From assembly GCF_000296815.2 (NCBI RefSeq), contig NZ_CAIT01000007.1, positions 558,001 through 622,000 of the forward strand: 64,000 nucleotides of DNA, read 5' to 3'. Made by a program: the position numbers and the translations under genes. Position 1 is the stretch's first letter. Each line of letters opens with the position of its first letter. Below the pieces are notes generated by a model that had not been told where the DNA came from, made no database searches, and saw only the letters and a list, made by a program, of their open reading frames with translations. Shown in pieces: positions 26,729 through 36,279 of this stretch. The DNA comes from Fibrisoma limi BUZ 3. GTDB lineage: Bacteria; Bacteroidota; Bacteroidia; Cytophagales; Spirosomataceae.

Positions 26729-28138
26729 CTACCGCCCTTTGTTGCTGGCGTACATCTTAATGGCGTACTCCTTCCGCTGGGGGCGCGACAATAGCTTGTT
26801 AGCCTCCGGGTCGTTCTTGAACTGTTCGGTTTTGGGATTCCAGTACAGCTTACGGTTTAGCTTCATAGCCGCGTGGTGCAGCAGACAGGCCGTACATGAC
26901 CGGTGGCCAATCTCAGCCGGTGCAATCGGTTCTTTCCGGCTGATGACGCTCTCCAGCCAGTTGCCGTGGTGCTCTTTGCTGACCGGCAAATGCGTTTCGT
27001 TCGGACCAATAACCGACGTTAGCAGTTTGGCGTCGCTGGCATCCAGCTTCTTGGCTGCGTTCTGCTTGGCGATTGGGTCGCTGGCCGTAACGGATGCATC
27101 GCCACGCGATACGAAGATCCAGCCGTCAGTACCCTCGAACTTGATGCCGTTGGGTAGTTCGTTGCTGACGATCATTCGAACGCCGTTTTCGTACAGGGCT
27201 TCCGTACGAAAGATGCCGTGCACATCCCACAGACCACTTTTCGGAAAATCGGCTTTGCCCCAGATTTCAACCGGGCCGGTATATTCGGTATTCATGGCCC
27301 AGTGGGCGCAGTCGATGTGGTGCGACCCCCAGCCGGTGATCATGCCTGCGCCGAACTGTTCGCAACGTAACCAGCCGGGCCGATCATAGCCTACCTGCGG
27401 GTGCACCCGCTTTTCGGTGTAGTACACCTCCGGCGTCGTGCCCAGCCACATATCATAATTCAGGTTCTTCGGCACGGGCATTTCGGTCTCTTCATCGCCA
27501 GACGGATCGCCGGGTAAGCCAACGTACACTGTTTTAAGCTGCCCGATTCGACCGTTACGCACCAGCTCAGCGGCATAGCGGAACTGCTCCGACGACCGCT
27601 GCTGACTACCGACCTGTACGATCCGGCCGGACTGCTTGACGGCATCGGCCATCATCCGACCTTCGGAGATCGTGAGCGACGCCGGCTTCTGCATGTACAC
27701 GTCCTTCTTAGCCCGTACCGCGTCAATCACGATGGGCGCATGCCAGTGGTCGGGTGTACTGATCAATACCGCGTCTATATCTTTGTTATTGAGTAGTTCG
27801 CGGTAGTCGGTATAAACACTAACTCCGTCGTACTCCTTCCCTGTCTTTTTTGAATAATAGCCATTTACCAGCTTTTTGGCATCCTCGGCCCGTTTGCTGT
27901 CCACGTCGCATACGGCCATGATCAGGGCGTTATCGTATTGCCAGACACCCGGCATATCATGCCCCCGTGAGATACGACCAGTACCAATCGCGCCGACGTT
28001 AATCCGATTACTCGGTGCATGTTTACCAAACACCGATGCCGGTACAATCGTAGGAAAACCGCTGATGACTGCCGTAGTCAGGGCGCTCGTCTTCAGAAAA
28101 TTTCGTCTCGACACGGCTGATTCGTCTACTTTGTTCAT
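26729..28138 (-). CDS. Gfo/Idh/MocA-family oxidoreductase, Tat-exported
   Basis: 469 residues with a twin-arginine signal (SRRNFLKTSALTTAVISG). Rossmann domain with NVGAIGTGRISRGHDMPG, then STPDHWHAPI and VYMQKPASLT (EKP-type motif), then GWGSHHIDCAHWAMNTEYTG carrying the conserved histidines of the catalytic domain. The layout matches the large Bacteroidota and Planctomycetes group of secreted Gfo/Idh/MocA proteins of mostly unknown sugar specificity. It lies 50 bases after the GH67 gene in the same transcription direction; a weak hairpin (GGCCTAC arms) follows in the 231-base spacer. Confidence 0.88.
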   Translation of the reverse strand: MNKVDESAVSRRNFLKTSALTTAVISGFPTIVPASVFGKHAPSNRINVGAIGTGRISRGHDMPGVWQYDNALIMAVCDVDSKRAEDAKKLVNGYYSKKTGKEYDGVSVYTDYRELLNNKDIDAVLISTPDHWHAPIVIDAVRAKKDVYMQKPASLTISEGRMMADAVKQSGRIVQVGSQQRSSEQFRYAAELVRNGRIGQLKTVYVGLPGDPSGDEETEMPVPKNLNYDMWLGTTPEVYYTEKRVHPQVGYDRPGWLRCEQFGAGMITGWGSHHIDCAHWAMNTEYTGPVEIWGKADFPKSGLWDVHGIFRTEALYENGVRMIVSNELPNGIKFEGTDGWIFVSRGDASVTASDPIAKQNAAKKLDASDAKLLTSVIGPNETHLPVSKEHHGNWLESVISRKEPIAPAEIGHRSCTACLLHHAAMKLNRKLYWNPKTEQFKNDPEANKLLSRPQRKEYAIKMYASNKGR

Positions 28139-28188
28139 GGCTTTTGGGTTTAGGATTATATGTATAAGTTTTTAGCCGTCAATACCTA

Positions 28189-30300
28189 CTACCGCATCAG
28201 GTAGATATTGACCAGTTGCTTCACATCTTCCAGCGTACGGTCCGGCTTTTTAAAGGGGGCCGGAATCGGTTGCCGAGCGTATTCCTGTAAGTATAGTACC
28301 CAGGCATCGCGCCACCAGATGGCTTCCCGTTGCTGCGTCGCCAGCCGCCCGGCTACGTCGGCATGAAAGACCGGGTCAATGGCAGGTTTAACCTGCGTCC
28401 ATTCCTGCTGCATCCACCGCACCGAATCGGCTCCGGTGTAGAAGCGCGTACAAAGTTCATCCCAGAGCGAGCGGCCCGTCGACAGCTTTTTGGTCCAGGG
28501 TACGTGATGAAACCAAAGCAGATACGGCAGCGGACAAGTCTCCGGATTAGCCCATTGCTGACGTACCTCGGGTTGATACTGTGCCAGGGCGTTGCTGCCG
28601 CTGGCTGTTCGGTCGAAACCTATACCAATCGAGTCGGCACGGTGGTAATACACCGCCGTCCAATCCGGCCGGGGGCTTTTGCTTTGCCAGGGCTCAGGAG
28701 CGAAGTGAACACCTGCCCACGGCCGTGACAGCCCCATCGGCGTGTTATAGTCGACGTAAATGTCGCGCGACTTCAGCAGCAGATTCGTGATACGTTTCAC
28801 GGCCGTCGGCTCCCGCGTCAGCGTCATCTTCACCCACTCATCGGCGATCACTTCCGAGGTGAGCGTATGGTCCCAGGCTAGCCGTCCGAACGCATACCAG
28901 TTCGACTGTGCCATCGGGTGCCCTGTCCAGTTGCGGTCGGAGCCGGTGTTGGCAACCCCCGCCATGAGCGTGTGTGTATAGCCATGCAAACTACCGTCTA
29001 CCACCTTCGCAACGGTGGACCCTTTCCCCTTCACATACGTATCAGCGTCCAGGCATTCCTTAAACAGGGGAGCTTCGTAGACCAGGTGCGTGGCAAACCC
29101 AAGGTATTCCTGCGTCAATTGAAACTCTATACCCAGCGGAGTTTTAGGCATGTTGCCGAACAACGGGGAAAACGGTTCGCGGGGCTGGAAATCAATCGGG
29201 CCATTTTTTACCTGCACAATCACCTTCGGATCAAACTGACCATCGAGGGGAGTAAACTCTTCGTAGGCCGCTTTAAACCGGTCAGCTTTCGGATCCGCTT
29301 TGTAGACGAATGCCCGCCAGATCACGACGCCGTTGTACGGTTTCATGGCTTCGGCCAGCATGTTGGCTCCGTCGGCGTGGGTACGGCCGTAGTCCTGGGG
29401 ACCGGGCTCCCCCTCTGAGTTGGCTTTTACCAGAAAGCCGCCGAAATCGGGTATGTATTGGTGAATTTCCTTTGTCTTATCGGCCCACCACTGCCGCACC
29501 TGCGGATCAAGCGGATCGGAGGTTTTTAGGCCGGGCCGCGTTCGGTCGCCCAGTGTTTTGGGTGCCGCGAAATAAACAGACAGATACACCTTGATTCCAT
29601 ACGGCCGGAACACATCAGCCAGAGCAGCCACCTTTTGCAGGTACTCGCCCGTCAGTAGACGCGGGCTGGCGTTGACGTTGTTAACAACAGTGCCGTTGAT
29701 GCCCAGCGACGCATTGGCCCGGGCGTAGTCCTTGTAGCGGGGATCAATGGTTTCGGGTAGCTCGTACCACTTCCAGAGCGACCCACCCGCGTAACCCCGT
29801 TCGATGGTGCCGTTCGGATTATCCCAGTGGTTGAGCATCCGGAGCTTTACCTTGGGACTGCTTGCCAACGTAAGTTGCTCAATGGGCTGGCCGGTTTGCA
29901 GGTGACGTAGCAGTGCAAACGCTCCATACAGCACACCCGCATCAGTTTTAGCCGAAATCACGATGTTGTTCTGCCGTTTCGCAATCCGGTAGCCTTCCTC
30001 GTTTATTTCCGGCGTATTGGCTGTAACTTCCAGCAAAATCCCACCGGTTCGGTTTCCAGCTCCAGTCAACACCGGTACCGATTTTCCCAGTAATCCCTGC
30101 AAACCCATCTGCAACTCGTCGGTAGCGGATTTTATAATCGGCGAGGTTTTGTTGGCCGCGATAAACTGCGCCGACCTGGAGTAGGCATCCCGTTGCGACG
30201 TATTAGCAATCGGGTCGTACTTCAGCCACAACCGGTAGCCGTCGTCGGCATAGGTTAGTTGGGCAACAACTAATAAAAAACAGATAAGCAATCGGTTCAT
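28189..30300 (-). CDS. GH67 alpha-glucuronidase
   Basis: 703 residues with Sec signal (1-18, ending TYADD), so periplasmic. It removes 4-O-methyl-glucuronic acid from the non-reducing-end xylose of xylo-oligosaccharides. The N-terminal domain (residues 20-140, GYRLWLKYDPI) is the family's hexosaminidase-like domain. The barrel shows RMLNHWDNPNGTIERGYAG, the catalytic acid region KANSEGEPGPQDYGR, and the base pair region KVIVQVKNGPIDFQPREPFSPLFG in parts. Length is as expected (about 680-720). It lies in the uronate operon together with the internal-acting GH115. Confidence 0.96.
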   Translation of the reverse strand: MNRLLICFLLVVAQLTYADDGYRLWLKYDPIANTSQRDAYSRSAQFIAANKTSPIIKSATDELQMGLQGLLGKSVPVLTGAGNRTGGILLEVTANTPEINEEGYRIAKRQNNIVISAKTDAGVLYGAFALLRHLQTGQPIEQLTLASSPKVKLRMLNHWDNPNGTIERGYAGGSLWKWYELPETIDPRYKDYARANASLGINGTVVNNVNASPRLLTGEYLQKVAALADVFRPYGIKVYLSVYFAAPKTLGDRTRPGLKTSDPLDPQVRQWWADKTKEIHQYIPDFGGFLVKANSEGEPGPQDYGRTHADGANMLAEAMKPYNGVVIWRAFVYKADPKADRFKAAYEEFTPLDGQFDPKVIVQVKNGPIDFQPREPFSPLFGNMPKTPLGIEFQLTQEYLGFATHLVYEAPLFKECLDADTYVKGKGSTVAKVVDGSLHGYTHTLMAGVANTGSDRNWTGHPMAQSNWYAFGRLAWDHTLTSEVIADEWVKMTLTREPTAVKRITNLLLKSRDIYVDYNTPMGLSRPWAGVHFAPEPWQSKSPRPDWTAVYYHRADSIGIGFDRTASGSNALAQYQPEVRQQWANPETCPLPYLLWFHHVPWTKKLSTGRSLWDELCTRFYTGADSVRWMQQEWTQVKPAIDPVFHADVAGRLATQQREAIWWRDAWVLYLQEYARQPIPAPFKKPDRTLEDVKQLVNIYLMR

Positions 30301-30309
30301 ATATGTGTT

Positions 30310-30566
30310 GACCTCACCCCCAGCCCCTCTCCTTCAAAAGGAGAGGGGAGCAAGATGAACTCGTTATCCTGTTTTTACTAACTTTTGACTATCTGACTGA
30401 TTGAGTGCTCAAAAGTGGCCATTTCCATCTCTCCCTCTTAATGAGAGGGGTAAGATGATTGTTGCTCTCTTTTATAAGTTTTTGCTACCTGACTGATTGA
30501 GCGACCGAAAGCTGGCCATTTCCACCTCCCCTCTCCTTCTGAAGGAGAGGGGCTGGGGGTGAGGTC
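30310..30566. repeat. Composite inverted/direct repeat at the uxuA 3' end
   Basis: 27-bp inverted repeats lie at 30310-30336 and 30540-30566 (outer end GACCTCACCCCCAGCCCC). Each is followed inward by a short CCCCTCTCCTTC hairpin. Between them two diverged direct copies of about 70 bases (30383-30450 and 30477-30552) share CTGACTGATTGAG and TGGCCATTTCCA. The second copy lies inside the uxuA frame. This type of CCCCAGCCCCTCTCC element is common between genes in several phyla. Confidence 0.8.
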
Positions 30567-31771
30567 ATTTCCTCCAGCGCCCGCGTAATTCCCAGTTCCA
30601 ATCCGCGTAGTTCGGCCAGTCCGCGCAGACGACCAATGGCCGAGTAACCGGGATACGTTTTCTTGTGCAAATCGTCGAGCATCTGGTGGCCGTGGTCGGG
30701 ACGCATGGGAATCGACGTTTCCCCTACCCCAATCCGCACCCGCCGATGCTGCTCCATTACCAGCGCTTTCACAACGGCATACATGTCCACATCACCGGCC
30801 AGATGGTCGGCTTCGTGGAAGTTACGGGGGTCTTCCTCCCGCTTGGTGGTCCGTAAATGGATGAAGTGAATACGTTCGCCAAACCGCTGAATCATGCCCG
30901 GCAGATCATTGTCCGCCCGAACGCCTAACGAACCCGTACAGAACGTAATACCGTTGGCCGTTACGTCGCAGGCCGCCATGAGCTGCGCCAGATCGGCTTC
31001 AGTACTCACGACTCGCGGCAATCCCAGCAACGGCCGCGGGGGGTCGTCGGGGTGGATGCAGAGATTGACACCGACTTCCTGGGCCACTGGTGCCACCTCC
31101 TGAATGAAGAAGTACAGATTCTCACGGAGTTCAGCATCGCCAATGTAGGCATACTCGTTCAGCAGGTCCTGAAACGTATCCATTGTGAAGCTTTCTTCCG
31201 ACCCTGGCAAGCCAAGCAACACAATGGCCGACAGTTCCAGCACCCGTTCGGGCGTCATCTGCGCAAATTTCTCGCGGGCCGATTCAATGATTTCCGGTTC
31301 GTAATCTGCTTCTGCGCCGGGCCGTTTCAGGATGTACAGATCGAATACGGCAAAGTCCTCCCAAACGAACCGCAGTGCCCGCGAACCGTCGGGCATCTCA
31401 TACGTAAGATTCGTCCGCGACCAGTCCAGCACCGGCATGAAGTTGTAGCAAACCGTTCGGATGCCGCAGGCTGCGAGGTTCCGAATCGACTGCTTGTAAT
31501 TCTCGATGTAGACGGCCCGCTCCGGTTGCCCCTTCTTGATGGCTTCGTGTACGGGCAGACTTTCCACCACCGACCAGCACAGGGGTGAGTAGCGGTCGTT
31601 GTCAGCCTCGACGAGCTGTTTCCGTTTTTCAATCTCCTCCACCGACCAGACTTCGCCGACCGGAAGCTGATGCAGCGCGGTTACAACGCCCGAACAACCC
31701 GCCTGCCGAATGTCCATCAGCGAAACCGGATCGTTTGGACCAAACCAACGCATCGTTTGTAGCATACTCAT
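30485..31771 (-). CDS. uxuA: Mannonate dehydratase with repeat-derived C-terminal tail
   Basis: 428 residues from ATG 31771. It dehydrates D-mannonate to 2-keto-3-deoxygluconate in the cytoplasm. Family signs: [19 protein letters not shown] at the start, [59 protein letters not shown] and [12 protein letters not shown], covering the metal-binding His, Cys and Asp. The family part ends at about residue 402 ([10 protein letters not shown]); the last about 26 residues ([15 protein letters not shown] and on) are encoded by an intergenic repeat that has overrun the stop. The gene starts four bases after the stop of the sodium symporter gene. Confidence 0.96.
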   Translation of the reverse strand: MSMLQTMRWFGPNDPVSLMDIRQAGCSGVVTALHQLPVGEVWSVEEIEKRKQLVEADNDRYSPLCWSVVESLPVHEAIKKGQPERAVYIENYKQSIRNLAACGIRTVCYNFMPVLDWSRTNLTYEMPDGSRALRFVWEDFAVFDLYILKRPGAEADYEPEIIESAREKFAQMTPERVLELSAIVLLGLPGSEESFTMDTFQDLLNEYAYIGDAELRENLYFFIQEVAPVAQEVGVNLCIHPDDPPRPLLGLPRVVSTEADLAQLMAACDVTANGITFCTGSLGVRADNDLPGMIQRFGERIHFIHLRTTKREEDPRNFHEADHLAGDVDMYAVVKALVMEQHRRVRIGVGETSIPMRPDHGHQMLDDLHKKTYPGYSAIGRLRGLAELRGLELGITRALEEMTSPPAPLLQKERGGGNGQLSVAQSVR

Positions 31772-31775
31772 ATTC

Positions 31776-33416
31776 TTAGAAAAACACAATCCACAAGACC
31801 AGCAGCATCACCCCCAGAATGGCCGATGCGACCAGATTCTGTCGGCGGTGTGCTGGTCGTTCAATTTTATAATCTTCGTTCAGGTCAACATTGCGGGCGT
31901 ACGCGAACGTCATGCCGTCGAGCTTTTCCTGCGTCGGGCGTTCGGTCGCCAGACTGACGATAATCAGCAGCAGGATGGAAATGATGAACAACAGAATGGC
32001 AAAGTGCATGAAGTTCATCTCGATCAGCGTCCGCAGGAAAGGGTTTGTGAACGGCGACGATTTGTGAATCACCTCCAGCACGAACCGAAGCAGCCCCAGC
32101 ACAAAGCCCGTCCACAACACCACGGCAGCCCCTTTCGCATTAGCCCGTGGCCAGAGAAGCCCAACCAGAAACACACAGGCAATCGGCGGACTGATGTAGC
32201 CCTGCACACTTTGCAGATAGACGTACAACTGATCCGACAGTACCGATACCAGCGGCACCCAGAGCAGGCTCACCGCCACAAGCACGACCGTTGAGATTCG
32301 GCCGAAGTTTACCAGGCTTTTCTCCGACGCTTCCGGCCGGAACTTCTGGTACACGTCGATAGTCATCAGCGTGGAGGCACTATTGAATACGGCCGCCAGC
32401 GACGCCATCAGTGCCGCCAGCAACGACGCCACCACCAGCCCCCGGAAACCCGACGGCAGCAGGGTTTTCACCATGACCGGATACACGTCGTTCGGGCTGA
32501 TTTTCTGACCGGGCAGGAGCAACCCTTTCTGTTGCAGCGCGTAGGCAATCAGGCCCGGCAACACCAGGATAAACACCGGCAGAATTTTCAGGAAGCCCGC
32601 CATCACCGTACCGGATTTGGCGTGGTCAATATTCTTGGCGGCCAGAACGCGTTGCACAATACTCTGGTCCGTGCACCAGTACCAGATCCCCACGATATAG
32701 GGCGCAATGATTACCCCAGTCCATGGAAATTCCGGATCGCTCATGGGCTTGAACATCTCGAAGTGGCCTTCCGGTACGTTAGCGACCAGTTCGCTCCAGC
32801 CACCAACTTTGTCCAGCCCAATCCAGGTCAGCGCGATAGCTCCAACCAGCAAAATGAACGTTTGAATCAATTCCGTGTAGATTACGGCACTCATGCCACC
32901 GGCAATGGTGTAGATGCCCGTCACGACTACCAGCAGGATAGACGATGTGTAGATGTCCCAGCCCATGACCTGCTTCAATAAAATACCGGCTGCGAACAGA
33001 TGCACCGATATTTTGGTCAGGATGTAGGCGATAATTGACACCGAGCTCAGGTACCAGCGGCTGGCAGACGAGTAGCGCCGTTCCAGAAACTCCGGCATGG
33101 TGAATACGCCCGATTTCAGGTAAAACGGCACAAACACCCAACCCAGAATCAGCAGACAAATACTGGCCGACCATTCGAAGTTACCCGTTGCCAGACCTGA
33201 CACGTAGCCCGTTCCCGACAGACCAATGAAGTGCTCGGTGGAGATGTTGGAAGCAAACAACGACGCCCCTACCGCAAACCAGCCGACATGCCGCCCGGCC
33301 AGAAAATACTCGGTGGATGAACGCTCCTGACGAGCGAAATAGAAGCCGATGGCAAAGACAATCAGGAAGTAAGCTCCGATGATAGCGTAATCAAGAAAAC
33401 TGAATTCAAGATTCAT
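31776..33416 (-). CDS. Sodium:solute symporter (SSS/SGLT-like)
   Basis: 546 residues and about 14 membrane helices. The SSS family core is clear: [24 protein letters not shown] near the start, [18 protein letters not shown] in helix 5-6, [17 protein letters not shown] and [17 protein letters not shown] (the sodium-site region). The nearest known relatives are the SGLT-type sugar symporters of Bacteroidota. It is between the hexuronate MFS gene and uxuA, so a released sugar such as xylose, a uronate or an aldobiouronate is the likely cargo, but this is inferred only from context. Confidence 0.9.
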   Translation of the reverse strand: MNLEFSFLDYAIIGAYFLIVFAIGFYFARQERSSTEYFLAGRHVGWFAVGASLFASNISTEHFIGLSGTGYVSGLATGNFEWSASICLLILGWVFVPFYLKSGVFTMPEFLERRYSSASRWYLSSVSIIAYILTKISVHLFAAGILLKQVMGWDIYTSSILLVVVTGIYTIAGGMSAVIYTELIQTFILLVGAIALTWIGLDKVGGWSELVANVPEGHFEMFKPMSDPEFPWTGVIIAPYIVGIWYWCTDQSIVQRVLAAKNIDHAKSGTVMAGFLKILPVFILVLPGLIAYALQQKGLLLPGQKISPNDVYPVMVKTLLPSGFRGLVVASLLAALMASLAAVFNSASTLMTIDVYQKFRPEASEKSLVNFGRISTVVLVAVSLLWVPLVSVLSDQLYVYLQSVQGYISPPIACVFLVGLLWPRANAKGAAVVLWTGFVLGLLRFVLEVIHKSSPFTNPFLRTLIEMNFMHFAILLFIISILLLIIVSLATERPTQEKLDGMTFAYARNVDLNEDYKIERPAHRRQNLVASAILGVMLLVLWIVFF

Positions 33417-33450
33417 GAAGTAGAGCGAATATGGGGGTTATAGATAGATG

Positions 33451-34734
33451 CTACGTGGATTCATTACGTTTAGCGGCATGACGGAAGACGAAGGCGTACA
33501 GCAGACCCCAGGCCACCAGATAGGCCAGTCCGGCCACGTAAAACAGAATGTAGTACCCTTCCGATAATTGGTTGAGCGCTTTGTAGTGGTCAAGAATCCG
33601 CCCGACGATGATAGGGAAGATGACCCCGCCGAGCGTACCGGCCATCGTACCCAGCCCCACGACCCGGCTCAGCACCTGCTTGGGAAACTGGTCGGCAGCT
33701 ACGGTAAAGATGTTTGCCGACCACGCCTGGTGAGCAGCTACGGCCAGGGACAAAATGGCAATTACGGGCCACATACTACCCATCTGGCTGATCAGCATGA
33801 CCGGTGTAACGCACAGCGCAAACAACGCCATGGCGACCTGCCGGGCCCGCGTCGGTTGCCAGCCGATGTGAATCAGGCGCGACGACAGCCAACCACCTCC
33901 AACACTACCGATAGTCGCGGCCAGGTAGATGATCATCAACGGGGCACCCAGCTTTTTCAGGTCAAGGTTATAGATGTTGGCCAGGTACGACGGCAACCAG
34001 AACAGAAAGAACCACCAGATCGGGTCGGTCAGGAGTTTGCCACCCATGAACCCCCAAATGGCTTTATTGGCAAAAATTGGGTAGCGCGTAGAGGTTTCAT
34101 CTTCGGCAATGATGTCTGTTGATGCGGCATCAGACGTAATGTAGGCCAGTTCGGAAGGGCTAACCCGCCGATGACGGGCAGGCACTTCGTAGTAAATCCA
34201 CCAGGCAATGATCCAGATGAAGCCTAGTGCGCCCGTTACAATAAAGGCCATTTGCCAGCCGCCAATCAGCGCCAGCCAGGGTACCACGGCCGGAGCCGCT
34301 ACGGCACCAATGTTGGCACCCGAATTGAAGATACCAACGGCCAGCGCCCGTTCTTTCTTCGGGAACCACTCGGCAACCGTCTTGATCGACGCCGGAAAGT
34401 TCCCCGCTTCGCCAAAGCCCAGCAGCGCCCGCGCCACCATGAACCCAAACGTACCGCCCGCCAGCGCGTGCCCCATAGCGGCCAGGCTCCATACGAAAAT
34501 GGCCCCGATATAGCCGATTTTCGTACCAATCTTATCGATCAGGTAGCCTACGAACAGCGTACTGCCGCCGTAGAAAAAAGTGAATACCGTCACAATGTTG
34601 GCGTAGTCGGATTCGGTCCAGCTAAATTCTTTTTCCAGAATTGGTTTCAGCAGGCTGATTACCTGCCGATCAAGGTAATTGATCGTCGTAGCAAAAAACA
34701 GGAGAGCCACGATGAACCACCGGTAATTACTCAT
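33451..34734 (-). CDS. exuT: MFS hexuronate transporter (ExuT-like anion:cation symporter)
   Basis: 427 residues from ATG 34734; a TTG at 34830 that overlaps the uxaC stop would add 32 low-complexity residues. The start MSNYRWFIVALLFFATTINYLDRQV is that of the ACS subfamily of MFS carriers. GFGEAGNFPASIKTVAEWFPKKERALA (in parts) is the signature loop between helices 4 and 5 shared by hexuronate carriers. Twelve membrane segments are visible. It should import glucuronate or galacturonate with protons across the inner membrane, directly feeding UxaC, whose gene precedes it. Confidence 0.9.
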   Translation of the reverse strand: MSNYRWFIVALLFFATTINYLDRQVISLLKPILEKEFSWTESDYANIVTVFTFFYGGSTLFVGYLIDKIGTKIGYIGAIFVWSLAAMGHALAGGTFGFMVARALLGFGEAGNFPASIKTVAEWFPKKERALAVGIFNSGANIGAVAAPAVVPWLALIGGWQMAFIVTGALGFIWIIAWWIYYEVPARHRRVSPSELAYITSDAASTDIIAEDETSTRYPIFANKAIWGFMGGKLLTDPIWWFFLFWLPSYLANIYNLDLKKLGAPLMIIYLAATIGSVGGGWLSSRLIHIGWQPTRARQVAMALFALCVTPVMLISQMGSMWPVIAILSLAVAAHQAWSANIFTVAADQFPKQVLSRVVGLGTMAGTLGGVIFPIIVGRILDHYKALNQLSEGYYILFYVAGLAYLVAWGLLYAFVFRHAAKRNEST

Positions 34735-34813
34735 GCCGCTTGTTTGGCCAATGCCGGAAGCCTGGCTTCCGCCCGTGACCGTGCCGTGGGGTGCAGTACC
34801 GTTCGGCGAGGAG

Positions 34814-36253
34814 TTAGTTTTCCCAATCAAAGTAATTAGTGACGTTATGGTAAGCGATGTTGGCTGCCAATTGCCCCAGCCAATTGAGGTCTTTAGGTAA
34901 AAGACCGTTTTCTACATCCCTACCGATGAGACGGCACAGAATTCGCCGAAAATACTCGTGACGGGAAAACGACAGAAAGCTCCGGGAGTCGGTCACCATG
35001 CCGATAAACCGGCTCAGCAATCCCATATTAGACAAAATGTTAAGCTGGTTTTCCATACCATCTTTCTGATCGAGGAACCACCAGGCCGAGCCCCACTGGA
35101 TCTTGCCGGCTACGCTCCCATCCTGAAAATTGCCCGTCATCGTAGCGAAGACATCGTTATCAGCCGGATTCAGGTTATACAGCACCGTTTTGGCAAGCTG
35201 GTCGGTTTTATCCAGCGCGTCCAGGAAAAGCGCCAGGCGGTTGGCCTGGGGTAAATCGCCCATCGAGTCGACGCCTACGTTGATGCCGAGTTGCCGGGTA
35301 ATCCGCGTGTTGACCTGCCGCAAGGCACCGAGGTGAAACTGCTGCACCCACCCGTGCTGGTGATACATCCGGCACAGTTCGAGCAGTACGTAGCCGGTTA
35401 GTTGCTCCAACTGCGTCGGGTCAATAGTCAACTGACCGGCCAGCAACTGTTTAAAAGCACTGTCCAGTTCGGTTGTCCGATCAACGACGGGAGGCATCTG
35501 GGCCAATCCGTGGTCGGCAGCCCGGCAACCGGTGTCATGGAAGAACTGAACCCGCTGGCCTAGCGCCTGCACGAACGAATCCAGATCGGTGATGGCGATA
35601 CCGCTGATGGTCGACAGCTGCTCGACCCGCTCGCGCCATTGCGTCGTAGCGACCGGGAACAGCGCGTCGGGCCGGAAGGTAGGCAGCATCTTCAGATCGC
35701 CCTTATAGGTGGCAAACTGCTGGTGATACCGCAGATCGTCGGTGGGCTCGTCGGTGGTGCAGACTACTTTGACGTTATGATACTGAAGCAGCGAACGAGC
35801 CGACCATTGGTTCTGTAGCTGTTCATTGCATTGGGCATAGATGTCCTGACTGCTCGTTTCGTTCAGCAATTGATTGATACCAAACGGCTTTTTTAGCTCC
35901 ATGTGCGTCCAGTGGTACAGCGGATTGCGCATGGTATAAGGAACGGTCTGCGCCCAGGCCCGAAACTTCTCAGCGTTGCTGGCGTCGCCCGTAATCAACC
36001 GCTCCGGGATGCCGTTTGCCCGCATAGCCCGCCATTTGTAGTGGTCACCTTTGAGCCACAACTCCGTCATGTCGACGTAACGTTTGTCCATCGCGACCTC
36101 ATCGGGTGGCAAGTGGTTGTGGTAATCTACAATAGGCAAATTCTGTACGAACTCAACGTATAGATAACGGGCGGTTTCGCTGTCTAGTACGAAGTTTTCG
36201 TTCAGAAAATTATCGCTGGCCGACGGATTATACTCTATGTCAATGGTTTGCAT
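34814..36253 (-). CDS. uxaC: Glucuronate (uronate) isomerase
   Basis: 479 residues from ATG 36253; a GTG at 36283 overlaps the CE15 stop (GTGA) and could be used instead through coupling. It isomerises D-glucuronate to D-fructuronate in the cytoplasm. The amidohydrolase-like metal motif PIVDYHNHLPPDEVA lies near the start, followed by LWLKGDHYKWRAMRANG and VVCTTDEPTDDLRYH; the C-terminal GMVTDSRSFLSFSRHEYFRR is diagnostic of UxaC. Length fits the family (about 465-480). It links extracellular glucuronate release to UxuA in the same operon. Confidence 0.96.
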   Translation of the reverse strand: MQTIDIEYNPSASDNFLNENFVLDSETARYLYVEFVQNLPIVDYHNHLPPDEVAMDKRYVDMTELWLKGDHYKWRAMRANGIPERLITGDASNAEKFRAWAQTVPYTMRNPLYHWTHMELKKPFGINQLLNETSSQDIYAQCNEQLQNQWSARSLLQYHNVKVVCTTDEPTDDLRYHQQFATYKGDLKMLPTFRPDALFPVATTQWRERVEQLSTISGIAITDLDSFVQALGQRVQFFHDTGCRAADHGLAQMPPVVDRTTELDSAFKQLLAGQLTIDPTQLEQLTGYVLLELCRMYHQHGWVQQFHLGALRQVNTRITRQLGINVGVDSMGDLPQANRLALFLDALDKTDQLAKTVLYNLNPADNDVFATMTGNFQDGSVAGKIQWGSAWWFLDQKDGMENQLNILSNMGLLSRFIGMVTDSRSFLSFSRHEYFRRILCRLIGRDVENGLLPKDLNWLGQLAANIAYHNVTNYFDWEN

Positions 36254-36279
36254 GTCAACTGATTTGTCGTGTCTTTCCG

